Shown here one piece after another: positions 44,504 to 53,189 of a stretch of DNA of 64,000 nt. The position numbers were made by a program, and so were the translations under genes. The DNA lies in assembly GCA_965200435.1 (NCBI GenBank), contig OZ241337.1, positions 2,356,001-2,420,000 of the forward strand, given 5' to 3'. Position 1 is the first letter of the stretch, and each line of letters opens with the position of its first letter. The notes under the pieces are model-generated. The model made no database searches and was not told where the DNA came from. It was given only the letters and a program-made list of their open reading frames with translations. Source of the stretch: Bin75 sp965200435. GTDB taxonomy: Bacteria; Nitrospirota; Nitrospiria; Nitrospirales; UBA8639.

Positions 44504-44655
44504 ATGCCTTGACTTCGGAAATGAGCGCTTGCTAGAATTTTTTCCTTCTTTGTCTTTTCTCTTTGAAAGAGAAAATATATTTATGAAAATAGATAAGTAA
44601 ATTCAATTTATTGTGAATAAAAATTTCAGCAAAGCTTTAATATTGTGAGGGCGTC

Positions 44656-47613
44656 ATGAAGGATTTTTTCGAGTTGGATCGTGATCTGATTTCGCAGTGG
44701 GGAGTTTTAAGGGTCGAAGGTTTTGAAGAAGACTGGGGCGCAGGTGAAGAGGCCGAGCAGGAAAAGCTTCCCGATCCACCCACTGGTGTCAAGGCCGTCG
44801 CAGGCAATGGGTTTATTACCCTGAATTGGGATGCCGTGCCGGATGCGATGTATTACAACGTCTACTATCAAACCTCTCAAGGGGTCAGCATCAAACCGAA
44901 CGAACTGACTCGTCCGATTGCAAGTCAGGAGGATTTTAATCCTGTCATCGGTGTTACCAAGGAAAAAGGGAATTGTATCGAAGGCCCTTCCTCTCCGTAT
45001 ACGCACAATGACCTCGCCAATGGGTTGTGTTACCACTATGTCGTGACCGTCGTGACCGCCGATGGAGAAAGTCGTGAATCGGAAGAAGTCATGACGATCC
45101 CATCGCCGTACTTGCCTGTGATGCAGTTCGGGCAGGAAGGCGTCGATGACGGAGAGTTTCGTTCGCCGACCGGTATTGCTCTTGATAGCGAAGGCAACAT
45201 CTACGTGGCGGATACCGACAATCACGCCATTCAAAAATTTGATAAGGACGGGAACTTTGGGGCTCGCTGGGGAGGGGAAGCCGATTCTGAAGAAGGCACG
45301 TTTTATTATCCACGAGGATTGGCCACCGCTCCCGAAGGACACTTGTACGTGGCGGACAGCGGAAACAACCGCGTCCAGAAGTTTGATCCCGACGGGAATT
45401 TCTTGCATGCGTGGGGCAAGTTCGGCTTTGCCTGGCGAGGCGCCGAGGCCGGAAAGTTCGATGTGCCCTGGGGTGTGGCCACGGACCAGCAAGGGAATCT
45501 TTACGTGTCGGACACGAGTAACGCGCGCATCCAAAAATTCCAGTCTGACGGTACGCCCTTGATCAAATGGGGAAAAGAGGGGAGCTTCGACGGCGCCTTC
45601 TTCTATCCGCGAGGCCTGACGATCGATTTTGCCGGGCATATTTACGTAGCCGATGAAGGCAATCATCGGATTCAAAAATTCGATTCCCGCGGCAATTTTC
45701 TGGCGAAGTGGGGAAGAGAAGGGAACGGGTTCGGACAGTTTAAATCTCCCTGGGGGGTAGCGTGCGATGCATTGGGCAACGTGTACGTCGTGGATAGTGG
45801 GAATCACCGGATTCAAAAGTTTGATTCGAACGGGACCTACCTGTGTTCCTGGGGCAACCGTGGGTTAACGGAAGCCCAGGTGAATTTTCCTTCCGGGATC
45901 GCGGTGGATAAAGAAGGGTACGTCTACGTGGTGGATAGTGGAAATTATCGGATCTTGAAATTTGCGCCCACGGAAGAAGAACTGGCCAGGGGCCGGGAAA
46001 AAGCCGACAAGGCCGCGGAGAGGGAAGGCGCTCCGCTTGTCGTGCAATTAGTGGGGAAACCCGGAGACACGGAAGCGATGCTCAGTTGGATGGAGGTGCC
46101 CGGAGCGGTGTCCTACAACCTCTATTTCAGCACTGATCCTGGTGTGGCCAAAGAGACGGCGACTCGAATTGAAGGAGTGATGAGCCCCTATACCCATACC
46201 GGATTGACAAACAACGCGGCCTATTACTATGCGCTCGCGAGCGTTGACGAGAATGACGTCGAGAGCTCCCTGTCGGAAGAACAGGAAGTCATGCCCGTGT
46301 TGATCGACGTGGCCGCTCCACAGAACCCGGATATCGTTCTGAATCACGGGGCGTACATGACGAATTCGTTGGACGTGGTGGCCACCATTTCAGCCAGGGA
46401 CGTTGACACCGGTGTGGCGGGATACTTCATCTCTGAAAATCCCATGACTCCGGGTGCGACTTTGCCCGGATGGATCGAAGTTGAGCCGGAACATCGTTTC
46501 GGGGCGACGATTCCCCTGACGTTATCTCCGGGTGATGGGCCTAAAACCGTCTACGCTTGGTTTAAAGATGCCGGCAACAACATCTCGGTGCCGGCCAGTG
46601 CGAATATTTTGCTGAATACCTCCGGGTACGTGTGCACGGCGAAATGGGGGAAACCCGGTCGCGGTGCCTCGTTGCTGCACGGCGGGGAATTCATGGCGCC
46701 GCTCTATGGGCTGGCTATCGATCAACAGGGATCCTTGTTCGTGATCGATAGCGGCAACACACGTGTGCAGAAATTCGACCGTAATGGCAACTTCATCCTG
46801 CTGTGGGGGAACTTTGGGACGGCCAATGGAAATTTCAATAACCCCACGGGAATTGCGTGCGATGGAAAAGGTGACGTGTACGTGTGCGATACCAACAACC
46901 ATCGCGTGCAGAAGTTCGATGGAAAACTGGGCCAATACCTGCTGAAAATCGGCGGTCGTGGGAACGGAGAAGGACAGTTCAATGCCCCCTGGGACGTGGC
47001 GGTCGACCGGATTCGCGGGTATCTGTACGTCGTGGACAGTGCCAATTTCCGCGTCCAGAAATTCGATGAAGACGGTGAGTTCGTGATGCAGTGGGGCAGT
47101 TTCGGGAATAATGACGGGCAGTTCTATTTTGCCCGTGGGGTTGCCGTGGATCAGAATGACGGGATGGTCTACGTCGTGGACATGGGGAATCACCGCATCC
47201 AGAAGTTTGACACCAGCACGAACGTCCTCCCGCAACTCGTGGCCAAATGGGGCGGCGGGATCGGTCCTGGTCACGCGAGTAGCGCACAGGCCCAGGAGCC
47301 CGGCCAATTCCGCTCACCCTGGGGGATCACGGTAGACGGGGCGGGCGACGTCTACGTTTCCGATACGGGGAACCAGCGGGTCCAAAAATTCGATCGAGAC
47401 GGGAACTTCATCACCCAATGGGGTGGATTCGGCAACGCCGAGGGGCAATTCAACTTTCCCTATGGGCTTGCGGTCGATCATAGAGGGCACGTCTTCGTGG
47501 TCGACAGCGGCAATATGCGCGTACAACACTTCATGCCGGCTGAAGACGCCGAAGAATTTCTACGAGAAGAAGCCGACACCGTCGCGGCCCTCCCCGAAGG
47601 CGGCGAAGAATAG
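44656..47613 (+). CDS. Large protein with two six-bladed NHL propellers and fibronectin-like domains
   Basis: 985 residues; GAGGGC precedes the ATG. Order: a short acidic N-terminus; a fibronectin-III-like domain ('PPTGVKAVAGNGFITLNWDA'); six NHL repeats (residues ~155-440), each 'G.F..P.G.A.D..GN.YV.D..N.R.QKFD..G.F...WG'; a second fibronectin-III-like domain ('VVQLVGKPGDTEAMLSWMEV'); a Big/HYR-like segment ('SLDVVATISARDVDTGVAGY'); and six more NHL repeats to the end. Each set of six should close as a propeller. NHL propellers bind proteins, peptides or RNA. No classical signal peptide is visible, which is unusual for an extracellular-looking architecture. The AT-rich 150 bp upstream and a terminator downstream suggest a monocistronic unit. 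Confidence 0.85.
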   Translation: MKDFFELDRDLISQWGVLRVEGFEEDWGAGEEAEQEKLPDPPTGVKAVAGNGFITLNWDAVPDAMYYNVYYQTSQGVSIKPNELTRPIASQEDFNPVIGVTKEKGNCIEGPSSPYTHNDLANGLCYHYVVTVVTADGESRESEEVMTIPSPYLPVMQFGQEGVDDGEFRSPTGIALDSEGNIYVADTDNHAIQKFDKDGNFGARWGGEADSEEGTFYYPRGLATAPEGHLYVADSGNNRVQKFDPDGNFLHAWGKFGFAWRGAEAGKFDVPWGVATDQQGNLYVSDTSNARIQKFQSDGTPLIKWGKEGSFDGAFFYPRGLTIDFAGHIYVADEGNHRIQKFDSRGNFLAKWGREGNGFGQFKSPWGVACDALGNVYVVDSGNHRIQKFDSNGTYLCSWGNRGLTEAQVNFPSGIAVDKEGYVYVVDSGNYRILKFAPTEEELARGREKADKAAEREGAPLVVQLVGKPGDTEAMLSWMEVPGAVSYNLYFSTDPGVAKETATRIEGVMSPYTHTGLTNNAAYYYALASVDENDVESSLSEEQEVMPVLIDVAAPQNPDIVLNHGAYMTNSLDVVATISARDVDTGVAGYFISENPMTPGATLPGWIEVEPEHRFGATIPLTLSPGDGPKTVYAWFKDAGNNISVPASANILLNTSGYVCTAKWGKPGRGASLLHGGEFMAPLYGLAIDQQGSLFVIDSGNTRVQKFDRNGNFILLWGNFGTANGNFNNPTGIACDGKGDVYVCDTNNHRVQKFDGKLGQYLLKIGGRGNGEGQFNAPWDVAVDRIRGYLYVVDSANFRVQKFDEDGEFVMQWGSFGNNDGQFYFARGVAVDQNDGMVYVVDMGNHRIQKFDTSTNVLPQLVAKWGGGIGPGHASSAQAQEPGQFRSPWGITVDGAGDVYVSDTGNQRVQKFDRDGNFITQWGGFGNAEGQFNFPYGLAVDHRGHVFVVDSGNMRVQHFMPAEDAEEFLREEADTVAALPEGGEE

Positions 47614-47641
47614 CCCCCATCCTCGATTCCGTATAGCGAGC

Positions 47642-47683
47642 AAGGCCCCCGCGAACGCCTATGCGGTCCGGGGGCCTTTGTTT
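47642..47683 (+). terminator. Rho-independent terminator after the NHL gene
   Basis: GGCCCCCG (47644-47651) pairs with CGGGGGCC (47669-47676), followed by TTTGTTT. It stands 28 bp after the stop codon. A second inverted stretch (GGGCCGCATCTCATGCGGCC, 47692-47711) lies just beyond. Confidence 0.8.
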
Positions 47684-47798
47684 GAGGTGGAGGGCCGCAT
47701 CTCATGCGGCCAGGAGATGGTGGGATAAGATCCCGCCGTTACAATAAAGGGAGACGATCAACGATTCTGGATCATTCCCAACAGAACGGAGGAACAAA

Positions 47799-48059
47799 AT
47801 GAAAACGAGAAAGGGAATCCGTCAAGGGGAGATTCGGTGTAAGGGGAAGATTCGGTTTTGGCTGAAGGTGACCAACGGTGGAGAGCCTTGCACCTTCGCG
47901 AGGGTCCGAGAAATGGACAAAAGTTACGCCGACGGGCGATATTGTGTGAGTGAAATCGTATCAACGTATCGTAGTCAGAAGGGCAGAGCATACGTCCCAA
48001 AACTCATGACTATGGACGAACGCCACGCACTCTCGAAACTTAAGGGAACGCGGTTTTAA
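47799..48059 (+). CDS. Hypothetical protein, N-terminal half of a gene split by an in-frame stop
   Basis: 86 codons from an ATG with CGGAGGAACAAA just upstream, a strong start. 'GEIRCKGKIRFWLKVTNGGE' and 'YADGRYCVSEIVSTYRSQKG' look like a small beta-rich domain with two cysteines. The frame ends at TAA (48057-48059), but the same frame then stays open to 48668, continuing 'TLDEACKILTDVMKSMGF'. A single change such as GAA to TAA would explain the split. I therefore read this and the next entry as one original gene of about 288 residues, now probably a pseudogene, unless the stop is real and the two parts are made separately. Confidence 0.6.
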   Translation: MKTRKGIRQGEIRCKGKIRFWLKVTNGGEPCTFARVREMDKSYADGRYCVSEIVSTYRSQKGRAYVPKLMTMDERHALSKLKGTRF

Positions 48060-48083
48060 ACGCTTGACGAAGCCTGCAAGATC

Positions 48084-48668
48084 TTGACGGACGTGATGAA
48101 ATCGATGGGGTTTGTCGTTAAGGATGACCGCCCAGTCCGAGGTTACAAGCAAGTGATCATGCAGAAGAAGAACGTCACCGACCAGCCGACCGAGTCGCGT
48201 CGCGCAAAAAAGGAAGAGGTTGTCACCGTAAACAGGAACCAGCCATATAGCACTGATCCTCAAAAAAAAGCAGAAGTAGAGAAAGCCGCCATTGAGGAGA
48301 CAACCAAGTATTTTAAAAGCAAGGATTACGAAGTCGATGATGTAGCACAATACAATTACGGATGGGACCTCCAAGCAACAAAAGAAGGAAAGGAACTACA
48401 AAAAGGAGAGGAACCACTATTGCTGGAAGTGAAAGGTTTGTCTGGAAATGGGAACCCGTTGTCTGTTGAACTGACTCCGAATGAATATGATAAGGCTCTG
48501 GAAAAAGATAATTACAGATTGTGTGTGGTATCTGCAGCATTAGATGAGCCGCATCTGGTTATTTGCAAATACAACAAGAACACAGAGGAGTGGGCTGTCG
48601 AAGGCAAACCCACAGCAAGTGTTGATGTAACAGAAAAAACAGGCGCATCAATTAAGATAACCATCTGA
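48084..48668 (+). CDS. DUF3883-like (PD-(D/E)xK-type) protein, C-terminal half of the split gene
   Basis: 194 codons from a TTG at 48084; an ATG at 48096 is an alternative, but neither has a good ribosome binding site. The C-terminal ~110 residues match the DUF3883 pattern of restriction-like folds: an N-terminal helix with Glu ('EVEKAAIEETTKYFKSKDYE'), 'YNYGWDLQATKEG' (Asp of the motif), 'PLLLEVKGLSGNGNPLSVEL' (E-x-K) and 'NYRLCVVSAAL'. Such domains accompany helicases or McrB-like ATPases in DNA restriction; none is adjacent. The composition is AT-rich relative to guaB nearby. It is in the same reading frame as the 47799 frame, from which it is separated by one TAA codon. Confidence 0.65.
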   Translation: MTDVMKSMGFVVKDDRPVRGYKQVIMQKKNVTDQPTESRRAKKEEVVTVNRNQPYSTDPQKKAEVEKAAIEETTKYFKSKDYEVDDVAQYNYGWDLQATKEGKELQKGEEPLLLEVKGLSGNGNPLSVELTPNEYDKALEKDNYRLCVVSAALDEPHLVICKYNKNTEEWAVEGKPTASVDVTEKTGASIKITI

Positions 48669-48727
48669 CAATTCCATGTATGCGGACGACAAATTTTCCT
48701 ATAAAAATTGACTGAGGAAGGCACGTT

Positions 48728-49267
48728 CTATAACAGCTTCACCAGAGTGACAACCAATCCGACAATCAGTCCGCCTTGAGCTATCATAGCGGTAAACATC
48801 CATTTCAGCAGATCGACCTTAAGGGCTTCCATATTGGCTCTGGTGTCTAGCCGCAGGGCTTCTATATCGGCCTTGGTTTCTTGACGCAGGGTTTCTATAT
48901 CGGCCTTGGTGTCTAGCCGCAGGGTTTCTATATCGGCTTTGGTGGCTTGCTGCAGGGTTTCTATATCGGTCTTGGTGGCTTGCTGCAGGGCTTCTATATC
49001 GGCTTTGGTGGCTAGCCGCAGGGCTTCTATATCGGCTTTGGTGGCTTGCTGCAGGGTTTCTATATCGGCTTTGGTGACTTGCTGCAGGGTTTCTATATCG
49101 GTTTTAGTGGCTAGCCGCAGGGCTTCTATATCAGCTTTGGTGGCCAGATTGCTGTTGAGCAGATTGATCTGCTCAATGGCAAGGGCCTCGGCCTGCTCTT
49201 CGGTAAAGCCTTTCTCTGTCAGGTGTTTGACAAACTTGTGGGTGTCGAACGCGATGGCGTCACTCAT
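48728..49267 (-). CDS. Membrane-anchored coiled-coil protein of eleven-residue repeats (DUF1640-like)
   Basis: 179 residues. The N-terminus 'FDTHKFVKHLTEKGFTEEQA' and 'EALAIEQINLLNSNL' resemble the DUF1640/CCDC90 family. Residues 42-151 are ten tandem copies of an 11-residue unit, 'ATKADIEALRL' with small variations. Hendecad spacing predicts a right-handed or straight coiled coil. The C-terminal segment 'MFTAMIAQGGLIVGLVVTLV' is a transmembrane helix, so the coil should project from the membrane. The family is related to the mitochondrial calcium uniporter regulator fold, but no bacterial function is known to me. The repeats are highly similar at DNA level and prone to copy-number change. 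Confidence 0.75.
   Translation of the reverse strand: MSDAIAFDTHKFVKHLTEKGFTEEQAEALAIEQINLLNSNLATKADIEALRLATKTDIETLQQVTKADIETLQQATKADIEALRLATKADIEALQQATKTDIETLQQATKADIETLRLDTKADIETLRQETKADIEALRLDTRANMEALKVDLLKWMFTAMIAQGGLIVGLVVTLVKLL
48815..49144. repeat. Ten tandem 33-bp repeats within the coiled-coil gene
   Basis: Units on the plus strand read GCTTCTATATCGGCTTTGG plus TGGCTAGCCGCAGG-type variants, each 33 bp long and each encoding one 11-residue unit. Two alternating subtypes (ending LRL or LQQ) are interspersed, suggesting expansion by unequal exchange. In-frame unit length means that expansion or loss would not break the gene. Confidence 0.88.
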
Positions 49268-49475
49268 GGAAAAATTCTAAAACGGTTCTCTTGCAAATGC
49301 AACGTGAGGACATAGCCGATGCAGGCGTTGAAGCATTTACCGTCGATTTTTTGAAAAAATCTTGCTAAGCTTCTTTTGCAGTTTTTCTCGCCGGTTTTTG
49401 TTCAGCGACAAGTGCATGGTTTCTTCGACGATGACTCGGTCACGGGTGATGTGTATTTTCTGAGGAGCAAGAAAG

Positions 49476-50945
49476 ATGGCGCTTTGGGATAAAACGCGAA
49501 TCGGCCTCACCTTTGATGACGTGGTCCTGGTGCCTGCTAAATCGGAAGTGATGCCCAGTGACGTGGATTGTTCCACGCACGTTTCACGCCAGATTACGAT
49601 TAATATCCCGATCCTGAGTGCTGCCATGGATACCGTGACTGAAGGTCGTCTGGCTATCGCGTTGGCGCGGGAAGGAGGCATCGGGGTTCTCCATCGGGCC
49701 ATGTCGCCTGAACAGCAAGCGCTTGAAGTCGATAGGGTGAAAAAGTCCGAGAGTGGCATGATTCTCGATCCCATTACGATCTCACCTGATCAAACCATTC
49801 GCGATGCGCATGACATTATGGCGACCTATCGGATCTCCGGGATCCCGGTAACGAGAGAGAAAAAGCTGGTGGGTATTCTGACCAATCGGGATCTGCGCTT
49901 CGAATCCCGGTTGGATCTGCCGGTGTCGCAGGTCATGACCCATGAACGGTTGGTGACGGTGCCGGAGGGTACGAGCCTGGCCAAGGCCCGGGAAATTCTG
50001 CACGAGCATCGGATTGAAAAATTGCCGGTTGTCAATGACGAATTCGAACTCAAGGGACTGATCACGATCAAGGACATTCAAAAACAGATTAAATACCCGA
50101 ATGCCTGCAAAGATGCCCACGGCCGGCTACGAGTCGCCGCGGCCCTCGGCGTGGGAGAGGATGTGCCGGAACGCGTGGAGCGACTGGTCAAGGCCGGGGT
50201 GGACATGCTGGTCGTGGATACGGCGCATGGTCATTCCCAGAGCGTCATCGATACCGTGAAGATGATCAAACAATCCTATTCCTCGATGGAGGTGGTGGCC
50301 GGGAACATCGGCACAGCGGAAGCGGCTAAAGATCTTCTGAACGTTGGCGTGGACGCCGTGAAGGTGGGCGTGGGACCTGGCTCGATTTGTACGACAAGGA
50401 TCGTCTCGGGCGCCGGCATTCCCCAATTGACGGCCATTGCCGATTGTGCCGAAGCCCTGAGCGGAACCGGCGTTCCGGTGCTTGCCGACGGAGGCATCAA
50501 ATATTCGGGCGATATCTCCAAGGCTCTGGCTGCGGGAGCCTCCGCCGTGATGATCGGATCTCTGTTCGCCGGCACCGAAGAGTCACCCGGGGAAACCGTT
50601 TTATATCAAGGCCGCACCTATAAGGAATATCGGGGCATGGGTTCACTTGGAGCCCTGGAACGATGGGGCCGGGATCGCTATCGTCAGGAGGGGCAGGCCG
50701 TGGGCAAGCTCGTGCCTGAGGGAATCGAAGGCCGTGTGCCCTACAAGGGCCTGCTGTCCAATATGGTGTATCAACTGGTAGGCGGCCTGAAAGCCGGAAT
50801 GGGGTATTGCGGATGCCGGTCTATTCCCGAGTTACAGCAACATGCCAGGTTCATTCGTTTAACCAACGCCGGATTGCGCGAGGGTCACGTGCACGACGTG
50901 GTGATAACCAAGGAGGCATCCAACTATAGGGCTGACGTTGAATAA
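49476..50945 (+). CDS. guaB: Inosine-5'-monophosphate dehydrogenase
   Basis: 489 residues; GAGGAGCAAGAAAG precedes the ATG. GuaB oxidises IMP to XMP, the committed step of GTP synthesis. The barrel starts 'GLTFDDVVLVPAKSEVMP'. Two CBS domains are inserted ('ISPDQTIRDAHDIMATYRIS', 'PVSQVMTHERLVTVPEG'). 'VVDTAHGHSQSVIDTVKMIK', 'VKVGVGPGSICTTRIVSGAG' (catalytic Cys in GSICTT), 'VPVLADGGIKYSGD' and the flap 'EGIEGRVPYKGLL' are all present. The stop overlaps the guaA start region, so guaB and guaA form an operon. Confidence 0.98.
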   Translation: MALWDKTRIGLTFDDVVLVPAKSEVMPSDVDCSTHVSRQITINIPILSAAMDTVTEGRLAIALAREGGIGVLHRAMSPEQQALEVDRVKKSESGMILDPITISPDQTIRDAHDIMATYRISGIPVTREKKLVGILTNRDLRFESRLDLPVSQVMTHERLVTVPEGTSLAKAREILHEHRIEKLPVVNDEFELKGLITIKDIQKQIKYPNACKDAHGRLRVAAALGVGEDVPERVERLVKAGVDMLVVDTAHGHSQSVIDTVKMIKQSYSSMEVVAGNIGTAEAAKDLLNVGVDAVKVGVGPGSICTTRIVSGAGIPQLTAIADCAEALSGTGVPVLADGGIKYSGDISKALAAGASAVMIGSLFAGTEESPGETVLYQGRTYKEYRGMGSLGALERWGRDRYRQEGQAVGKLVPEGIEGRVPYKGLLSNMVYQLVGGLKAGMGYCGCRSIPELQQHARFIRLTNAGLREGHVHDVVITKEASNYRADVE

Positions 50946-52539
50946 CGTGAGTCAGGACCAGACTGCGACAACCCTGCCATCATCCATGGTGTCCTGTCAC
51001 GAGACGATTGTCGTCCTTGATTTCGGGTCACAATACACCCAACTGATTGCCCGCCGCATTCGAGAGTTCCACGTTCGTTCCATCATCCTTCCTTCCTCCG
51101 CGTCCCTGGAAACGATTCGAGCGAATCGACCCAAAGGCCTGATCTTGTCCGGTGGACCCGCCAGCGTGACGAATGTCAGGCAACCGGAATGGGCGAAAGC
51201 GATTTTGAAGGAAGGGGTGCCGATTCTTGGCATTTGCTACGGCATGCAATTAATGGCGCAGTCCATGGGTGGGCGGGTCAGCCGGGCGAAGCATCGGGAA
51301 TTCGGCCGGGCGGAGTTATGCATTCAGGATGGATCGGATTTATTCAAAGGACTTGATAACAAGAGTCCCTTTTCGGTCTGGATGTCGCACGGAGATCGCA
51401 TTGAAACGTTGCCTCCCGGGTTTGTGCCCATTGCCCGCACGGCGAATGCTCCCGTTGCTGCGATGAAATCCGTGAACCGGAGGCCTTGCTGCTATGGTCT
51501 GCAATTTCACCCGGAAGTGGCCCACACCACGTATGGCGCCCGTATTCTCAAAAACTTCGTCCGTTTGATTTGTGGGGCAAAACCAACCTGGACCATGGGA
51601 TCATTTCTGCATGATTCTATCGAGCGAATTCGCCGGCAGGTGGGTCAGGAAAAGGTGCTCTGCGCCCTGAGCGGAGGAGTCGATAGTACGGTGGCGGCGG
51701 CGATGACCCATCGGGCGATCGGGAAACGGCTGACGTGTGTGTTCATCGACAATGGGGTTATGCGGAAACAGGAAGCCAAACAGCTTAAGCAGATCTTTCA
51801 GGCGTTTCATTTCAACTGCCGTATGGTCGATGCCTCCGGGCAATTCTTACGAGCACTGGGCCGAACGACCGACCCCGAAAAAAAACGTAAGATCATCGGC
51901 CGGCAATTCATCAAGGCGTTTGAGCATGAAGCGCGGGCCATCGGCAACGTGCGTTACCTGGTTCAGGGTACGCTCTATCCCGACGTGATTGAAAGCGTGA
52001 GCCACAGGGGACCTTCCGTGACGATCAAGTCACACCACAACGTCGGCGGTCTCCCTGCACGGATGAAACTCCGCTTGGTCGAACCGCTCCGGGAGCTGTT
52101 CAAGGATGAAGTCCGGGTTCTGGGTAAGGAACTGGGCCTGCCGGATGAGGTGGTGCATCGGCATCCGTTTCCTGGCCCTGGCTTGGCCATTCGCATTCTC
52201 GGCGCAGTGAATGCTGCCCGTCTCGAGATGCTTCGTGAAGCGGATGCGATTTTTCTGGATGAGTTACGAGCGCAGGGCCTGTATCGGAAAACGTGGCAGG
52301 CGTTTGCCGTGTTGCTGCCGATTCGCACCGTCGGAGTGATGGGGGATCAGCGGACCTACGAGCACGTCATCGGGTTGCGAGCCGTAAGCAGCGTAGACGG
52401 CATGACCGCGGATTGGACCGCGTTGCCGCAATCCTTCCTGGCGCACGTGGCGAACCGGATCATCAACGAAGTGCCGGGGGTCAACCGCGTCGTGTATGAC
52501 ATCAGTTCCAAACCGCCGAGTACAATCGAGTGGGAATAG
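50938..52539 (+). CDS. guaA: GMP synthase (glutamine-hydrolysing)
   Basis: 533 residues from a TTG at 50938 that overlaps the end of guaB and has AGGG six bases upstream; ATG at 50986 is an alternative start nearer the family's usual N-terminus. The glutaminase domain has 'VVLDFGSQYTQLIARRIRE', the nucleophile in 'LGICYGMQLMAQ' and 'GLQFHPEVAHT'. The ATP-pyrophosphatase domain has 'CALSGGVDSTVAAAMTHRA'. The C-terminal dimerisation domain ends 'VVYDISSKPPSTIEWE'. It aminates XMP to GMP. Length and motifs are normal. Confidence 0.98.
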   Translation: MNNVSQDQTATTLPSSMVSCHETIVVLDFGSQYTQLIARRIREFHVRSIILPSSASLETIRANRPKGLILSGGPASVTNVRQPEWAKAILKEGVPILGICYGMQLMAQSMGGRVSRAKHREFGRAELCIQDGSDLFKGLDNKSPFSVWMSHGDRIETLPPGFVPIARTANAPVAAMKSVNRRPCCYGLQFHPEVAHTTYGARILKNFVRLICGAKPTWTMGSFLHDSIERIRRQVGQEKVLCALSGGVDSTVAAAMTHRAIGKRLTCVFIDNGVMRKQEAKQLKQIFQAFHFNCRMVDASGQFLRALGRTTDPEKKRKIIGRQFIKAFEHEARAIGNVRYLVQGTLYPDVIESVSHRGPSVTIKSHHNVGGLPARMKLRLVEPLRELFKDEVRVLGKELGLPDEVVHRHPFPGPGLAIRILGAVNAARLEMLREADAIFLDELRAQGLYRKTWQAFAVLLPIRTVGVMGDQRTYEHVIGLRAVSSVDGMTADWTALPQSFLAHVANRIINEVPGVNRVVYDISSKPPSTIEWE

Positions 52540-53189
52540 CCGATGGCAAAATTTTCGGTGCATTGAGATATGAGGTGCTGAAGCAAACAAAGTTCCGTTG
52601 CGAACTCTGCGGGAATGTCGGCAGAAGAAAAAGCTTGAGGGTCCTTAGAAGTTGCTCACATGATTCCCAAAATGTGAAGAGCACGGACGATCGCTCTAAG
52701 CTTCAGGAACGTTGCGGTGCCTGCACTGTGATGAAACGTGATTGGGATGACATGGACTTTCGTCAGATTGCCCGAAGTGACAAGAATCGGGAACAAGGAT
52801 GTCCCTTTTGTGAGATGCCTCAGGGGCGGATCGTCTCAGAAAACAAATTCTGTTATGCCGTTCGTGGCCTGTATCCTGTAACCGAACATCACATGCTCGT
52901 GATACCGAAGCGACATGTTTCAGATTGCTTTGATCTCTCCCAACCGGAACGCAATGCCGTGTATGCCTTACTGGAACAACAGAGAACCCTGATTCAGGAA
53001 ATCGACAAATCTGTGACGGGATTTAATACAGGGGCAAACTCCGGATTGGATGCGGGACAAACCATCTTGCACTGCCATATTCATCTGATACCAAGACGCA
53101 AAGGTGATATGGACGATCCTCGTGGTGGCGTGCGAGGCGTCATCCCAGGTAAGCAATCATACGGGGTGAGGGGAGAGGGCGACCGTTGA
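52530..53189 (+). CDS. HIT-family hydrolase with a frameshifted HNH-domain relic at its N-terminus
   Basis: The intact part (from about 52731) is a HIT domain: 'CPFCEMPQGRIVSENKFCYA', 'PVTEHHMLVIPKRHVSDCF', and the catalytic 'TILHCHIHLIPRRKGD' (HxHxH). It should hydrolyse dinucleoside polyphosphates or nucleotidyl conjugates. Upstream in the same frame, 'ALRYEVLKQTKFRCELCG' and 'CGACTVMKRDWDDMDFR' are the flanks of an HNH zinc-knuckle domain known to me from longer HNH-HIT proteins. The middle is out of frame: at 52621-52671 the next frame reads 'AEEKA', a stop, then 'SLEVAHMIPK', which contains the HNH His. So compensating indels have destroyed the nuclease. Translation may now start at 52731 or 52752. 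The frame overlaps guaA by 10 bp. Confidence 0.85.
   Translation: MGIADGKIFGALRYEVLKQTKFRCELCGNVGRRKSLRVLRSCSHDSQNVKSTDDRSKLQERCGACTVMKRDWDDMDFRQIARSDKNREQGCPFCEMPQGRIVSENKFCYAVRGLYPVTEHHMLVIPKRHVSDCFDLSQPERNAVYALLEQQRTLIQEIDKSVTGFNTGANSGLDAGQTILHCHIHLIPRRKGDMDDPRGGVRGVIPGKQSYGVRGEGDR

Noticed and set aside
48815..49144. Regular 33-bp repeats considered as a CRISPR array
   Set aside because: The repeats are contiguous with no unique spacers, are in frame, and encode hendecads of a protein.
49337..49475. A possible small minus-strand protein ending KKLSKIFSKNRR, divergent from guaB
   Set aside because: Tempting Lys-rich sequence, but no start with a ribosome binding site; the only in-frame ATG has none, and it overlaps the guaB leader.
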